Both the position numbers and the translations under genes were made by a program. A DNA stretch of 64,000 nucleotides from Agrobacterium tumefaciens (lineage in GTDB: Bacteria > Pseudomonadota > Alphaproteobacteria > Rhizobiales > Rhizobiaceae): contig NZ_CP115842.1 of the NCBI RefSeq assembly GCF_013318015.2, forward strand, positions 1 to 64,000, read 5' to 3'. The notes under the pieces are model-generated. The model did not search any database. It was not told where the DNA came from and saw only the letters and a list, made by a program, of their open reading frames with translations. Shown here one piece after another: positions 51,741-59,666 of the stretch; positions within the stretch are counted from its first letter, which is position 1, and each line of letters begins with the position of its first letter.

Positions 51741-52906
51741 GCAAAGCGCAGATCGTCGGCTGGGCGCATTCGCCTTTCGGCAAGTCGGCCCTTGAAAATA
51801 CCGAGCAACTAATGGCTTCGGTCGTGGCGCCGGCCATAGACCATGCGGGCGTCGATGTCAGCGATATCGATGGCATTTTCGTCGGCGTGATGAACAATGG
51901 CTTCTCGAAGCAGGATTTTCAGGGCGCCTTGGTAGCGATGGGCGATGAGCGCCTCGCCTATACGCCGGCAGTGCGTTTCGAGAATGCCTGCTCAACAGGA
52001 TCGGCCGCCCTCTATAGCGCCATGGACTTCATCGAAGCCGGGCGCGGCCGCATCGCACTCGTTGTCGGCGCCGAAAAAATGACGGCGCTGCCGACCGCAG
52101 AGGTGGGCGAAATCCTGCTCTCCGCCTGTTACCGTGCGGAGGAGGCCAATATTCCCGGCGGGTTTGCCGGCCAGTTCGGCCGCATCGCACAGGCATATTT
52201 TCAACGTTATGGCGACCGCTCGGAAGAGCTGGCGATGATTGCCGCAAAGAACCACGCCAATGGCGCGGTCAATCCCTATGCACATATGCGCAAGGATTTC
52301 GGCTTCGATTTCTGCAATACGGTTTCGGACAAGAACCCCTACGTCGCAGGCCCGCTGCGCCGCACCGACTGCTCGCTGATTTCTGATGGCGCTGCCGCGA
52401 TCATTTTGGCCGACGAGGAAACGGCAGCCACACTCAACCGCGCCATCGGTTTCAGGGGCCGCAAGCATGTCAACGACATCATGGCATTGAGCCGTCGCGA
52501 TCCGTTGGCCTTCGAAGGCGCGCGCCGCGCCTGGGCCGGCTCGCTGGAACTTGCCGGCGCAACGCTCGACGACCTCTCTTTCGTTGAAACGCACGACTGC
52601 TTCACCATTGCCGAACTTATCGAATATGAGGCCATGGGGCTTGCGAAGCCCGGTGAAGGATATCGCGTTGTCCAGGATGGAACGGCCCTGAAGACCGGAC
52701 GCCTGCCAATCAACCCATCGGGTGGATTGAAATCGAAAGGTCATCCCGTCGGGGCGACCGGCGTTTCCATGCACGTCATGGCGGCGATGCAATTGATGGG
52801 CGAGGCAGGCGACATGCAAATTCCCAATGCCTCGCTTGCTGGCGTGTTCAACATGGGTGGCACGGCGGTTGCCAATTACGTCTCGATCATGGAGCGTGTG
52901 AAATGA
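51737..52906 (+). CDS. Thiolase family protein (acetyl-CoA acetyltransferase-like)
   Basis: 389 aa of the SCP2-type thiolase-like group. Active-site Cys in ENACSTGSAALYSA (about residue 85), ETHDCFTIAE (about 285-294) and GGLKSKGHPVGATG (about 333-346) with the catalytic His. Thiolases cleave 3-ketoacyl-CoA or condense acyl-CoAs. The C-terminal second catalytic Cys of classic thiolases is not obvious, so it may be a ketosynthase-like variant. Start overlaps the IclR stop and its stop overlaps the ligase start (both ATGA), which ties it into CoA-ester catabolism. Confidence 0.9.
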   Translation: MSKAQIVGWAHSPFGKSALENTEQLMASVVAPAIDHAGVDVSDIDGIFVGVMNNGFSKQDFQGALVAMGDERLAYTPAVRFENACSTGSAALYSAMDFIEAGRGRIALVVGAEKMTALPTAEVGEILLSACYRAEEANIPGGFAGQFGRIAQAYFQRYGDRSEELAMIAAKNHANGAVNPYAHMRKDFGFDFCNTVSDKNPYVAGPLRRTDCSLISDGAAAIILADEETAATLNRAIGFRGRKHVNDIMALSRRDPLAFEGARRAWAGSLELAGATLDDLSFVETHDCFTIAELIEYEAMGLAKPGEGYRVVQDGTALKTGRLPINPSGGLKSKGHPVGATGVSMHVMAAMQLMGEAGDMQIPNASLAGVFNMGGTAVANYVSIMERVK

Positions 52907-54543
52907 CGATGCAAAGTGCCGTGCAGCATCCCGCGGGCGGGGTTGCGCCCTCCACCACGCGGGTGATGAACCTCTCGCATTTCCTGACGCAGGCGGCACG
53001 CCGCAACCCGGACCATATCGGTTTCGTCTGGGGTGAAAAGACTTGGAGCTGGGCTCAAATGGAAGCCCGCGTCGACGCAATGGCCCATGCGCTGGAGACT
53101 GAATTCGGCGTCAGAAAGGGGGACCGCATTCTGGTGCAGTCCTCCAACAACAACCAGATGTTCGAATCCATGTTCGCATGCTTCCGCGTGGGTGCGGTGT
53201 GGGTGCCGACCAATTACCGTCAATCGCCTGATGAAGTTGCCTATCTGGCGAAGGCCAGCGGCGCACGCGGCATGATTTGCGCCAGTGCTTTTCCCGATCA
53301 TGCTGAAGCCAGCCATGAGGCAAGCACGATCGATTTCAGCATCGCCATCGGCACGGCAGAGTTCGGTGAGGATTACGATGCCATCGTGGCCCGTCACATG
53401 GGGCACAAAGTCAAAAGCCAGGCAGTGGATCGGGATGACCCGTGTTGGTTCTTCTTCACCTCAGGCACCACCGGCCGGCCCAAGGCTGCAGTGCTTACCC
53501 ATGGCCAGATGGCGTTCGTCATCACCAACCATCTCTGCGATCTGATGCCCGGCACTGGACCGGACGACGCCTCCATCGTCGTTGCCCCGCTTTCACACGG
53601 TGCGGGCATTCACCAGCTGGTGCAGGTGGCGCATGGCGCGAAAACCGTGCTTCCGGCGGCGGAAAAGCTCGATGTGCCCGCCGTCTGGGCGCTGATCGAA
53701 AAATGGCGTATCACCAACGCCTTCACTGTACCGACCATCCTTAAAATGCTCGTCGAAGACCCCTCTGTGGATCGTTTCGATCACTCCTCGCTGCGCTATG
53801 TCATCTATGCCGGTGCGCCGATGTATCGCGCGGACCAGAAGCGCGCGCTTGCAAAGCTCGGCCCGGTGCTGGTGCAATATTTCGGCCTGGGTGAAGTCAC
53901 CGGGAACATCACCGTGCTGCCGCCTTCGTTTCATAACGCCGAGGACGGTCCGGAAACGCGCATCGGCACCTGCGGCTTCGACCGCACCGGCATGGAAGTG
54001 CAGATCCAGAACGATGCTGGCGCGGAGGTTGGCGCAGGCGAAACCGGCGAAATTTGTGTAATCGGTCCCGCCGTTTTCGCCGGCTACTACGATAATCCCG
54101 AGGCCAATGCCAAAGCCTTCCGCAATGGCTGGTTCCGGACGGGCGACCTTGGTCATCGCGATGAGAACGGCTTCCTCTACATCACCGGGCGCGCCTCCGA
54201 CATGTATATTTCCGGCGGCTCGAACATCTATCCGCGTGAAATCGAGGAAAAAATCCTCATGCATCCTGACATCAGCGAGACTGCGGTTCTGGGTGTGCCG
54301 GACGCGGTGTGGGGCGAGGTCGGTGTGGCCGTTTGCGTGGCCCGCGAGGGCGCAGATATCGCCGCCATCGATCTGAAGGCCTATCTGGAAGGCAAGATGG
54401 CCCGCTACAAGCTGCCGAAATCAGTGGTGTTCTGGGATGCCATGCCGAAATCCGCCTACGGCAAGATCACCAAGAAAATGATCCGCGAGGAACTGGAGAA
54501 ACGCGGTCAGATGCCGACTTTCGAAGAAAAGCGGACAGGCTGA
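52903..54543 (+). CDS. AMP-forming acyl-CoA synthetase/ligase
   Basis: 546 aa of the ANL superfamily. P-loop FFTSGTTGRPKAAVLTHG (about 183-200), YFGLGEVTGN (A5), RTGDLGHRDENGFLYITGRA and SDMYISGGSNIYPREIEE (A7/A8), and the C-terminal catalytic Lys in SAYGKITKK (A10). It activates a carboxylic acid with ATP to the acyl-CoA, presumably the TRAP-imported substrate, feeding the thiolase and dehydrogenases of the operon. Substrate class (aromatic, aliphatic or alicyclic) cannot be told. Start at ATG 52903 overlaps the thiolase stop. Confidence 0.93.
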   Translation: MTMQSAVQHPAGGVAPSTTRVMNLSHFLTQAARRNPDHIGFVWGEKTWSWAQMEARVDAMAHALETEFGVRKGDRILVQSSNNNQMFESMFACFRVGAVWVPTNYRQSPDEVAYLAKASGARGMICASAFPDHAEASHEASTIDFSIAIGTAEFGEDYDAIVARHMGHKVKSQAVDRDDPCWFFFTSGTTGRPKAAVLTHGQMAFVITNHLCDLMPGTGPDDASIVVAPLSHGAGIHQLVQVAHGAKTVLPAAEKLDVPAVWALIEKWRITNAFTVPTILKMLVEDPSVDRFDHSSLRYVIYAGAPMYRADQKRALAKLGPVLVQYFGLGEVTGNITVLPPSFHNAEDGPETRIGTCGFDRTGMEVQIQNDAGAEVGAGETGEICVIGPAVFAGYYDNPEANAKAFRNGWFRTGDLGHRDENGFLYITGRASDMYISGGSNIYPREIEEKILMHPDISETAVLGVPDAVWGEVGVAVCVAREGADIAAIDLKAYLEGKMARYKLPKSVVFWDAMPKSAYGKITKKMIREELEKRGQMPTFEEKRTG

Positions 54544-54574
54544 CAGGCGTAACATTCAATCGGGAGGAGACGGC

Positions 54575-55354
54575 ATGACACAAGAAAAGACAGAGACAAA
54601 AGGGGCTGTCGCGATCACCGGCGGTGCATCCGGCATCGGCTTTTCCACTGCGCAACTCCTGATGGCGCGCGGCTGGCAGCCATGGTTGCTGGATCTCAAG
54701 CGCGAGGCGCTGGATATAGCCTGCGAAAAGCTCGGTATCGATCTCTCGCGCGGCATCGTCTGCAATGTTGCGGACGAGGCATCGATAGAGATGGCTTTCG
54801 CCGCCCTGACGGCTAACGGTGCCGATCATGCGGTTGATCTGGTCGCCGTCGTCAACAGCGCCGGCATCGGTATCGACAAGCTCTCCGTCGACACAAGCGT
54901 CGAAGAATTTCGCCGTATCGTTGATGTCAATCTCGTCGGCAGCTTCGCGGTAGCGCGCACTGCCGCACGTTACTGGCTGGAGCGCGATCTTGCCGGCTCG
55001 ATCGTGAATATCAGCTCTGTTTCCGGCATGTGTGGAAATCGTGGCCGCAGCGCCTATGGCGCTTCGAAAGGCGGCGTCAATCTTCTGACGATGGTAATGG
55101 CAAACGAGCTGGGGCAATCAGGCATCCGTGTCAACGCAATTGCTCCCGGTCCGGTCGACACCCCCCTCACCCAGGCGGTTCATACTGAAAATGTTCGCGA
55201 CCAATGGCATAGCCGGGTTCCGATGCATCGCTATGGCAGGACGGACGAGATCGCCTCTGCCGTTGCTTTCCTCGTGTCGGATGACGCAAGCTACATCAAC
55301 GGACAGGTGCTTGCCGTGGATGGGGGCTTCATTACCGCGGGGCTTGCGGTATGA
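54575..55354 (+). CDS. Short-chain dehydrogenase/reductase
   Basis: 259 aa classical SDR: TGGASGIGFSTAQLL cofactor motif (about 15-29), NSAGIGI, catalytic Ser in NISSVSGMC, and Y-x3-K as YGASKGG. Ribosome site GGGAGGAG lies before ATG 54575. It is distinct from the SDR at 50060 and probably acts at another step, for example 3-hydroxyacyl-CoA oxidation. Its stop overlaps the next gene start by 4 bp. Confidence 0.9.
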   Translation: MTQEKTETKGAVAITGGASGIGFSTAQLLMARGWQPWLLDLKREALDIACEKLGIDLSRGIVCNVADEASIEMAFAALTANGADHAVDLVAVVNSAGIGIDKLSVDTSVEEFRRIVDVNLVGSFAVARTAARYWLERDLAGSIVNISSVSGMCGNRGRSAYGASKGGVNLLTMVMANELGQSGIRVNAIAPGPVDTPLTQAVHTENVRDQWHSRVPMHRYGRTDEIASAVAFLVSDDASYINGQVLAVDGGFITAGLAV

Positions 55355-56244
55355 CGGAGACAGGCACGCAAGAGCTTCCCCGCCACATCGTCCATCCCGG
55401 ACCGATCACGCCTGAACGCTTTCGCGCCGTCGGCTGCCATGCCTATCCTGTTACTCTGACGGTCCGGTCCGGCGTAAATGCCAACCAAGCGATTGCCGAT
55501 GCCTTTGCGGAGTTGGGGTTCGAAGGCGGTTACGTCAGACTGAAGAACGTACCGATGAAACGGCTGCATTATGTCATGCCGGCAGCCGCACCGGATGACG
55601 CACATGCCGCATGGTATAGCGAAACCTTTTCCATGCCGGGTGGCACAATCATCGATGCCGGCCTGCATATGGGCCGGCGTGATAGCGCGCCGTTTCTGCA
55701 TTGCCATGGTTCATGGAAGAGTGCCGACGGCGTTGTCTCCATGGGGCATCTACTGCCTTTCGAGACCGAATTTGCTGTAGAAACACCGCTTGAAGCTCTG
55801 GCGCTAGATGGAGCGATCCTCGATGTGCAAAAGGATGAGGAAACCAATTTCGCCCTTTTTACACCCATCGGGCAGCAGCGCCACCAAAAGGGTTCGGGTC
55901 TTCGGGCACTTTTATGCACAGTGCGCCCCAATACCGATATATGCACGGCACTCGAAGAGGTCTCTACCCAGTTTGGTCTGCGAGAAGCCGAAGTCAATGG
56001 AATTGGCAGCCTGGTCGGTGCGGATTATGAAGACGGAACAAGCCTCAACGCCTACGCGAGCGAAATCCTCATAAACAAGGGCCGTATCGGCCCGGCCGCG
56101 TCGGGAGACCGACAAGCAATGCTGGATATTGCGATGGTGGACCTCACCAGACATGTCAGCGGCGGGCGGCTGGTGCGCGGCAAGAACCCGGTCTGCGTTA
56201 CTTTCGAGCTACTTCTGACCGAAAGACAGGGGCACGCCGCATGA
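55351..56244 (+). CDS. Two-domain PPC (DUF296) protein
   Basis: 297 aa with two PPC-type domains. The first (about 15-170) holds PFLHCHGSWKSADGVVSMGH, a His-rich metal-binding-like motif, and ends QKDEETNFALFTP; the second (about 185-290) holds CTVRPNTDICTALEEVSTQF, NGIGSLVGADYEDG and LVRGKNPVCVTFELLL. In plants PPC domains join AT-hook DNA-binding proteins, but bacterial stand-alone forms probably bind a metal or metabolite. Last gene of the catabolic operon and convergent with a split version of itself at 56283-57243. The role in the pathway is unknown; a lyase or hydrolase step is conceivable. Confidence 0.78.
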   Translation: MTETGTQELPRHIVHPGPITPERFRAVGCHAYPVTLTVRSGVNANQAIADAFAELGFEGGYVRLKNVPMKRLHYVMPAAAPDDAHAAWYSETFSMPGGTIIDAGLHMGRRDSAPFLHCHGSWKSADGVVSMGHLLPFETEFAVETPLEALALDGAILDVQKDEETNFALFTPIGQQRHQKGSGLRALLCTVRPNTDICTALEEVSTQFGLREAEVNGIGSLVGADYEDGTSLNAYASEILINKGRIGPAASGDRQAMLDIAMVDLTRHVSGGRLVRGKNPVCVTFELLLTERQGHAA

Positions 56245-56282
56245 GTTGCGCTGCGCAACTCACCGGCCCGCCTTACTACAAC

Positions 56283-56690
56283 TCACGCCGCCTGCGGCTT
56301 TTCCGCAGGCAACCACTCTTCCAGCGTCACTTCAAAAGTCATGCAAACCGGGTTAGCTCCGGCGATGAAGGGACCGCCATAAACCGAACCTTCGGTATCG
56401 GCGACGACACCGGTCAGCGAGGCGCGCAGCGAGCCGTCCGGCTGGGCACGCACTTCGCCGGCAATGGAGACGATTTCCACAGCGGGACCGCGTATCTGCA
56501 AGAACGCGCCGTTGCGGGTGCCGAGACAGGCATCAACCAGACTGCCCAGCGCGCCGCGCACAAAGGCATTTCTGAAACCTTCGGCAAGGCACAGTTTTTC
56601 GACACCGAGAACAAGGTCTTCATTGGGTGCGATGCGGGCATAGGCCACACGCCCCATGGATCCGGTTTCTACAGTGTTATGCGTGTTCAT
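56283..56690 (-). CDS. PPC (DUF296) domain protein, C-terminal-half paralogue
   Basis: 135 aa, a single PPC domain: YARIAPNEDLVLGVEKLCLA, RGALGSLVDACLG and ANPVCMTFEVTLEEW correspond to the second domain of the 297-aa protein (CTVRPNTDI..., IGSLVGA, NPVCVTFELLL). The start at 56690, with GGAG eight bases upstream, overlaps the end of the 188-aa gene by 14 bp, so the pair is coupled. With its neighbour it reconstitutes the fused protein as two chains, presumably forming a complex of the same shape. Confidence 0.78.
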   Translation of the reverse strand: MNTHNTVETGSMGRVAYARIAPNEDLVLGVEKLCLAEGFRNAFVRGALGSLVDACLGTRNGAFLQIRGPAVEIVSIAGEVRAQPDGSLRASLTGVVADTEGSVYGGPFIAGANPVCMTFEVTLEEWLPAEKPQAA

Positions 56691-57243
56691 CGGCGCGCTC
56701 CGTACGGTTCCTGGGTTGAAGAAGGGGAATGTTGGTTTCAGGGTCGAAGGACTGCTGCAGCACGAAACTGTCTAGTGAGGTCACCAGGGCGGAAACGCCG
56801 CTCTCGCCAACAATACAGGATTCAGTCAGCAGATGGCCGCCCTTGACGACACCCGCCGCGGTGCGCATGGCGGCATGGCAATGAACAATCGGCTCGCCCT
56901 TCATGCTGCGCCCGAGGGTAGCATTGCCGAAGACAAGCCAGGCCGCACCGGCGTCAATGGGTTTCGTATAGGCAATGACCGCCTTGCCGGAAGGGTCGGG
57001 CGGAGCGACGCAATAGGACAATATGTCGAAATAGCCGCCAAGAATGGTGAGCGAGGCATTCTCAATGCCGTTTTCGAAAAGCGGCTGCACGATTCCATCG
57101 TAAAGACTGCGGCCCGCCGCAATGAACAGCCGCACGTGGCGCGCGGATGGCGAGTGCAGGCTGTTGATGCGCACCGGCGAGGAAATGCCGGGATGGATCA
57201 ACGTTCTCGGCCTTGGAAAATGATGCTGTTCTACGGGTGCCAC
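56677..57243 (-). CDS. PPC (DUF296)-related protein, N-terminal-half paralogue
   Basis: 188 aa from GTG 57243, which has GGGAGGAG just upstream; the frame open to 57555 crosses the lrp leader and is not used. HPGISSPVRINS (about residues 15-26), PIVHCHAAMRTAAGVVKGGH and QSFDPETNIPLLQP match the first domain of the 297-aa protein (HPGPI, PFLHCHGSWKSADGVVSMGH, QKDEETNFALFTP). The His-x-Cys-His motif is kept. Divergent from an Lrp-type regulator. Function unknown, likely related to the neighbouring acyl-CoA pathway. Confidence 0.75.
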   Translation of the reverse strand: MAPVEQHHFPRPRTLIHPGISSPVRINSLHSPSARHVRLFIAAGRSLYDGIVQPLFENGIENASLTILGGYFDILSYCVAPPDPSGKAVIAYTKPIDAGAAWLVFGNATLGRSMKGEPIVHCHAAMRTAAGVVKGGHLLTESCIVGESGVSALVTSLDSFVLQQSFDPETNIPLLQPRNRTERADEHA

Positions 57244-57353
57244 GCCTGCTCCTCCCTGCTGCCTGTACCTTGCAGTACGGTACTTAAAAATCAGCGGAAG
57301 GTGCTTTCGAATGCCAGCGCCAAACCACCCGTCGGAAAACATTTCTTTCGCAG

Positions 57354-57373
57354 TCTGCCGCAGTGACGGCAGA
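57354..57373 (+). promoter_or_regulatory. Hairpin/palindrome in the lrp leader
   Basis: TCTGCCG-CAGTGA-CGGCAGA (7-bp arms) followed by TTTTTG, 30 bp before the lrp-type ATG. It looks like an intrinsic terminator (attenuator) or an autoregulatory operator. A second weaker palindrome, TACC-N9-GGTA, lies near 57266-57282. Confidence 0.45.
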
Positions 57374-57403
57374 TTTTTGCAACGTATTGTGTGGAGACAG
57401 GGG

Positions 57404-57922
57404 ATGACGAAACCGCTGGACAGAATTGACCGCAAGATATTGCGCACCCTGCTGGAGAACGGCAGGTTGAGCAATGCGGAGCTTTCGGAAAAGGTGGGGT
57501 TGTCGCCCAGTCCCTGCTGGCAGCGTGTCAAGCGGCTGGAAGACGAAGGGGTCATTCGCGGCTATACCGCCATTCTCGATCAGGCCAAGCTTGGACTGAG
57601 CGAAACTGTTATCATCGAGGTGATGCTGGAGCGCCACGACGACGAGGTTCTGGAACGCTTCGGAGAAGCGATGGCCGCTCTTCCGGAGGTGCTGGAAGCC
57701 TATTTGACGACAGGCGAATATGATTATCTCATCAAGGTGGCGGTGGCAGGAACCGCAGGCTACGAGCAGTTTCTGCGCCGGAAGCTCTACAAGATCGAGG
57801 GTGTACGTCACTCCCGATCCTGTTTCGCACTTAAATGCCTCAAACACACATTATCAGTCGTACCCGATCCCGAACCTCCATCAATGGAAGCGACCGGCAC
57901 CGGCCGCGCCCCGGCAAGATAG
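57404..57922 (+). CDS. Lrp/AsnC-family transcriptional regulator
   Basis: 172 aa. N-terminal helix-turn-helix (DRIDRKILRTLLENGRLSNAELSEKVGLSPSPCWQRVKRLEDEG, about residues 6-50) and C-terminal RAM effector domain with EVLEAYLTTGEYDYLIKVAV (about 97-116). Lrp/AsnC proteins form octamers and sense amino acids or related metabolites. Start at ATG 57404; upstream frame to 57311 unnecessary. It is divergent from the split PPC pair, with 160 bp between starts, so it probably controls that pair and itself. Confidence 0.92.
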   Translation: MTKPLDRIDRKILRTLLENGRLSNAELSEKVGLSPSPCWQRVKRLEDEGVIRGYTAILDQAKLGLSETVIIEVMLERHDDEVLERFGEAMAALPEVLEAYLTTGEYDYLIKVAVAGTAGYEQFLRRKLYKIEGVRHSRSCFALKCLKHTLSVVPDPEPPSMEATGTGRAPAR

Positions 57923-58076
57923 CGGCAGCGGATTGCTGGTAAAAAGGTAGTAGTCGCGTTTGCGACCCCCTTCGTTCCTCAGCTGGTGACTGAACCGACT
58001 TGAAATTGTCGTTTCGGGGCAATGGCGTGCCGCAGAAGATCGCAGATGTCCAAGGTATGCGGGAGCTGTAGCGTCT

Positions 58077-59666
58077 CTATTCGATCTGAACCGGAACCCT
58101 CCCCCAGCCGCCGCCGCCGGGCGTTTCCACGACGACCGTTTCTCCAAACGAAAGCGTTACCGAGCCTTTGCCGGCTAGCGGTGTCGCAATGCCGGCCGCA
58201 TCGATTACCGAGTTTTGTCCCGTCGCGCCGGCGTCACCGCCATGCAGACCGTAAGGACCAGTGATCCGACGGTCGGATTGAAGTGAAACACGTGCCTCGT
58301 GATCCACCGCTGTAATGGCGCGGATCAGACCTTCGCCGCCGGCATGGTGCCCCGTCCCGCCCGATCCCTGGCGCAGCTCATAACGTTCGATACGCAGTGG
58401 ATAGCTGATTTCAAGCGCCTCGATCGGGGTGTTGAGCGTGTTCGACATATTGGCGTGCACGCCATGCATGCCTGCACCATAGGGACGGCCGCCCTGCCCC
58501 CCGCCAATCGTTTCGATATAGGTATAGGGCCTTCCGCTTCGGGGATCACGTCCACCAATGCCGATCAGGTTCATCGTCCCCTGACTGGCGGCAGCGATGC
58601 GATCGGGCGCGATAAGCGCAAAGGCGCGCAGTACCGTGTCTGCCACGCGTTGCGTGGTTTCAGTATTGCCCGCGCAGACGGCGGCCGGCGGCTTGGCATC
58701 GAGGAAACAGCCCTGCGGAATGTGAATTTCAACTGGACGCAACACGCCAGCATTTGGCGGAAGCGTTGCGTCGGTCAGTATCTTGATGGCGTAGAAGACC
58801 GCCGAATGCGTCATCGGCTTGACCGCATTGACATTACCACGCCGCTGCGGCGCGGTTCCTGCAAAATCGAATACCAGACGGTCGGGCGCAACATCGACGG
58901 CAACCTTGATCAGGACTTTCTCCGGGCTTGATCCATCGTCATCCAGCCAGTCTTCGGCCTCGTAGCGGCCGGGCGGCAACTCAGCGAGGCGCTTCAGCAT
59001 GCGCCGCTCGGAATAGTCAAGAATGGCCGACAGGCCCTGTTTCAGCCCATCGACACCGAAACGGCCCACCATTTCCTGCAGGCGGGTCTCCCCGATCCTG
59101 AGAGCCGCCAACTGGGCATTGAGATCACCGCGCCTCTCTTCCGGCGTGCGCACATTGGCAAGCACCATGCGCATGATACCGGCCTGTTCCGCACCTCCGT
59201 CGTAAAGTAGGACTGGCGGAATGATCAGGCCCTCTTGGAAGATCTCTGTTGAGCTGCCGGGCATCGAACCGGGCTCCATGCCTCCGACATCCGAATGGTG
59301 CGCGCGGCTTGCCACGTGCGCAACGAGTTCACCTGCGGCGAAAACCGGAGCTATCAACGTGATGTCGGGCAGATGCGCGCCGGCAACGAAAGGGTCGTTG
59401 ACGATGACGACATCGCCTTCCTTGAGCGGTGGCAACTGTGCAAGTGTCGGCGCAACGGCCCTCAGCATGGAACCAAGATGCACCGGTACGTGCTCGGCCT
59501 GCGCGACCAGCTCCGCATTCGCGTTGAAGATTGCGCAGGATGCGTCCATGCGTTCTTTAATGTTGGGCGAAAAGGCAGTGCATTTCAGCACGACGCCCAT
59601 TTCCTGCGCGGTTGCTTCCAGGGCATTTCGCAGAACTTCGAGACGGATCGGATCAAACATGGTCAT
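58077..59666 (-). CDS. hyuB: Hydantoinase B/oxoprolinase beta-subunit family protein
   Basis: 529 aa HyuB. N-terminal FDPIRLEVLRNALEATAQEMG...SPNIKERMD is diagnostic; VIVNDPFVAGAHLPDITL, ETIGGGQGGRPYGAGMHGVH (about 391-410) and the Gly-rich end GKGSVTLSFGETVVVETPGG GGW also match. With HyuA it forms an ATP-dependent ring-opening enzyme acting on hydantoins, 5-oxoproline or related lactams; acetophenone-carboxylase-type activity is an alternative. The start overlaps the hyuA stop by 4 bp (ATGA), so expression is coupled. Confidence 0.92.
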   Translation of the reverse strand: MTMFDPIRLEVLRNALEATAQEMGVVLKCTAFSPNIKERMDASCAIFNANAELVAQAEHVPVHLGSMLRAVAPTLAQLPPLKEGDVVIVNDPFVAGAHLPDITLIAPVFAAGELVAHVASRAHHSDVGGMEPGSMPGSSTEIFQEGLIIPPVLLYDGGAEQAGIMRMVLANVRTPEERRGDLNAQLAALRIGETRLQEMVGRFGVDGLKQGLSAILDYSERRMLKRLAELPPGRYEAEDWLDDDGSSPEKVLIKVAVDVAPDRLVFDFAGTAPQRRGNVNAVKPMTHSAVFYAIKILTDATLPPNAGVLRPVEIHIPQGCFLDAKPPAAVCAGNTETTQRVADTVLRAFALIAPDRIAAASQGTMNLIGIGGRDPRSGRPYTYIETIGGGQGGRPYGAGMHGVHANMSNTLNTPIEALEISYPLRIERYELRQGSGGTGHHAGGEGLIRAITAVDHEARVSLQSDRRITGPYGLHGGDAGATGQNSVIDAAGIATPLAGKGSVTLSFGETVVVETPGGGGWGRVPVQIE

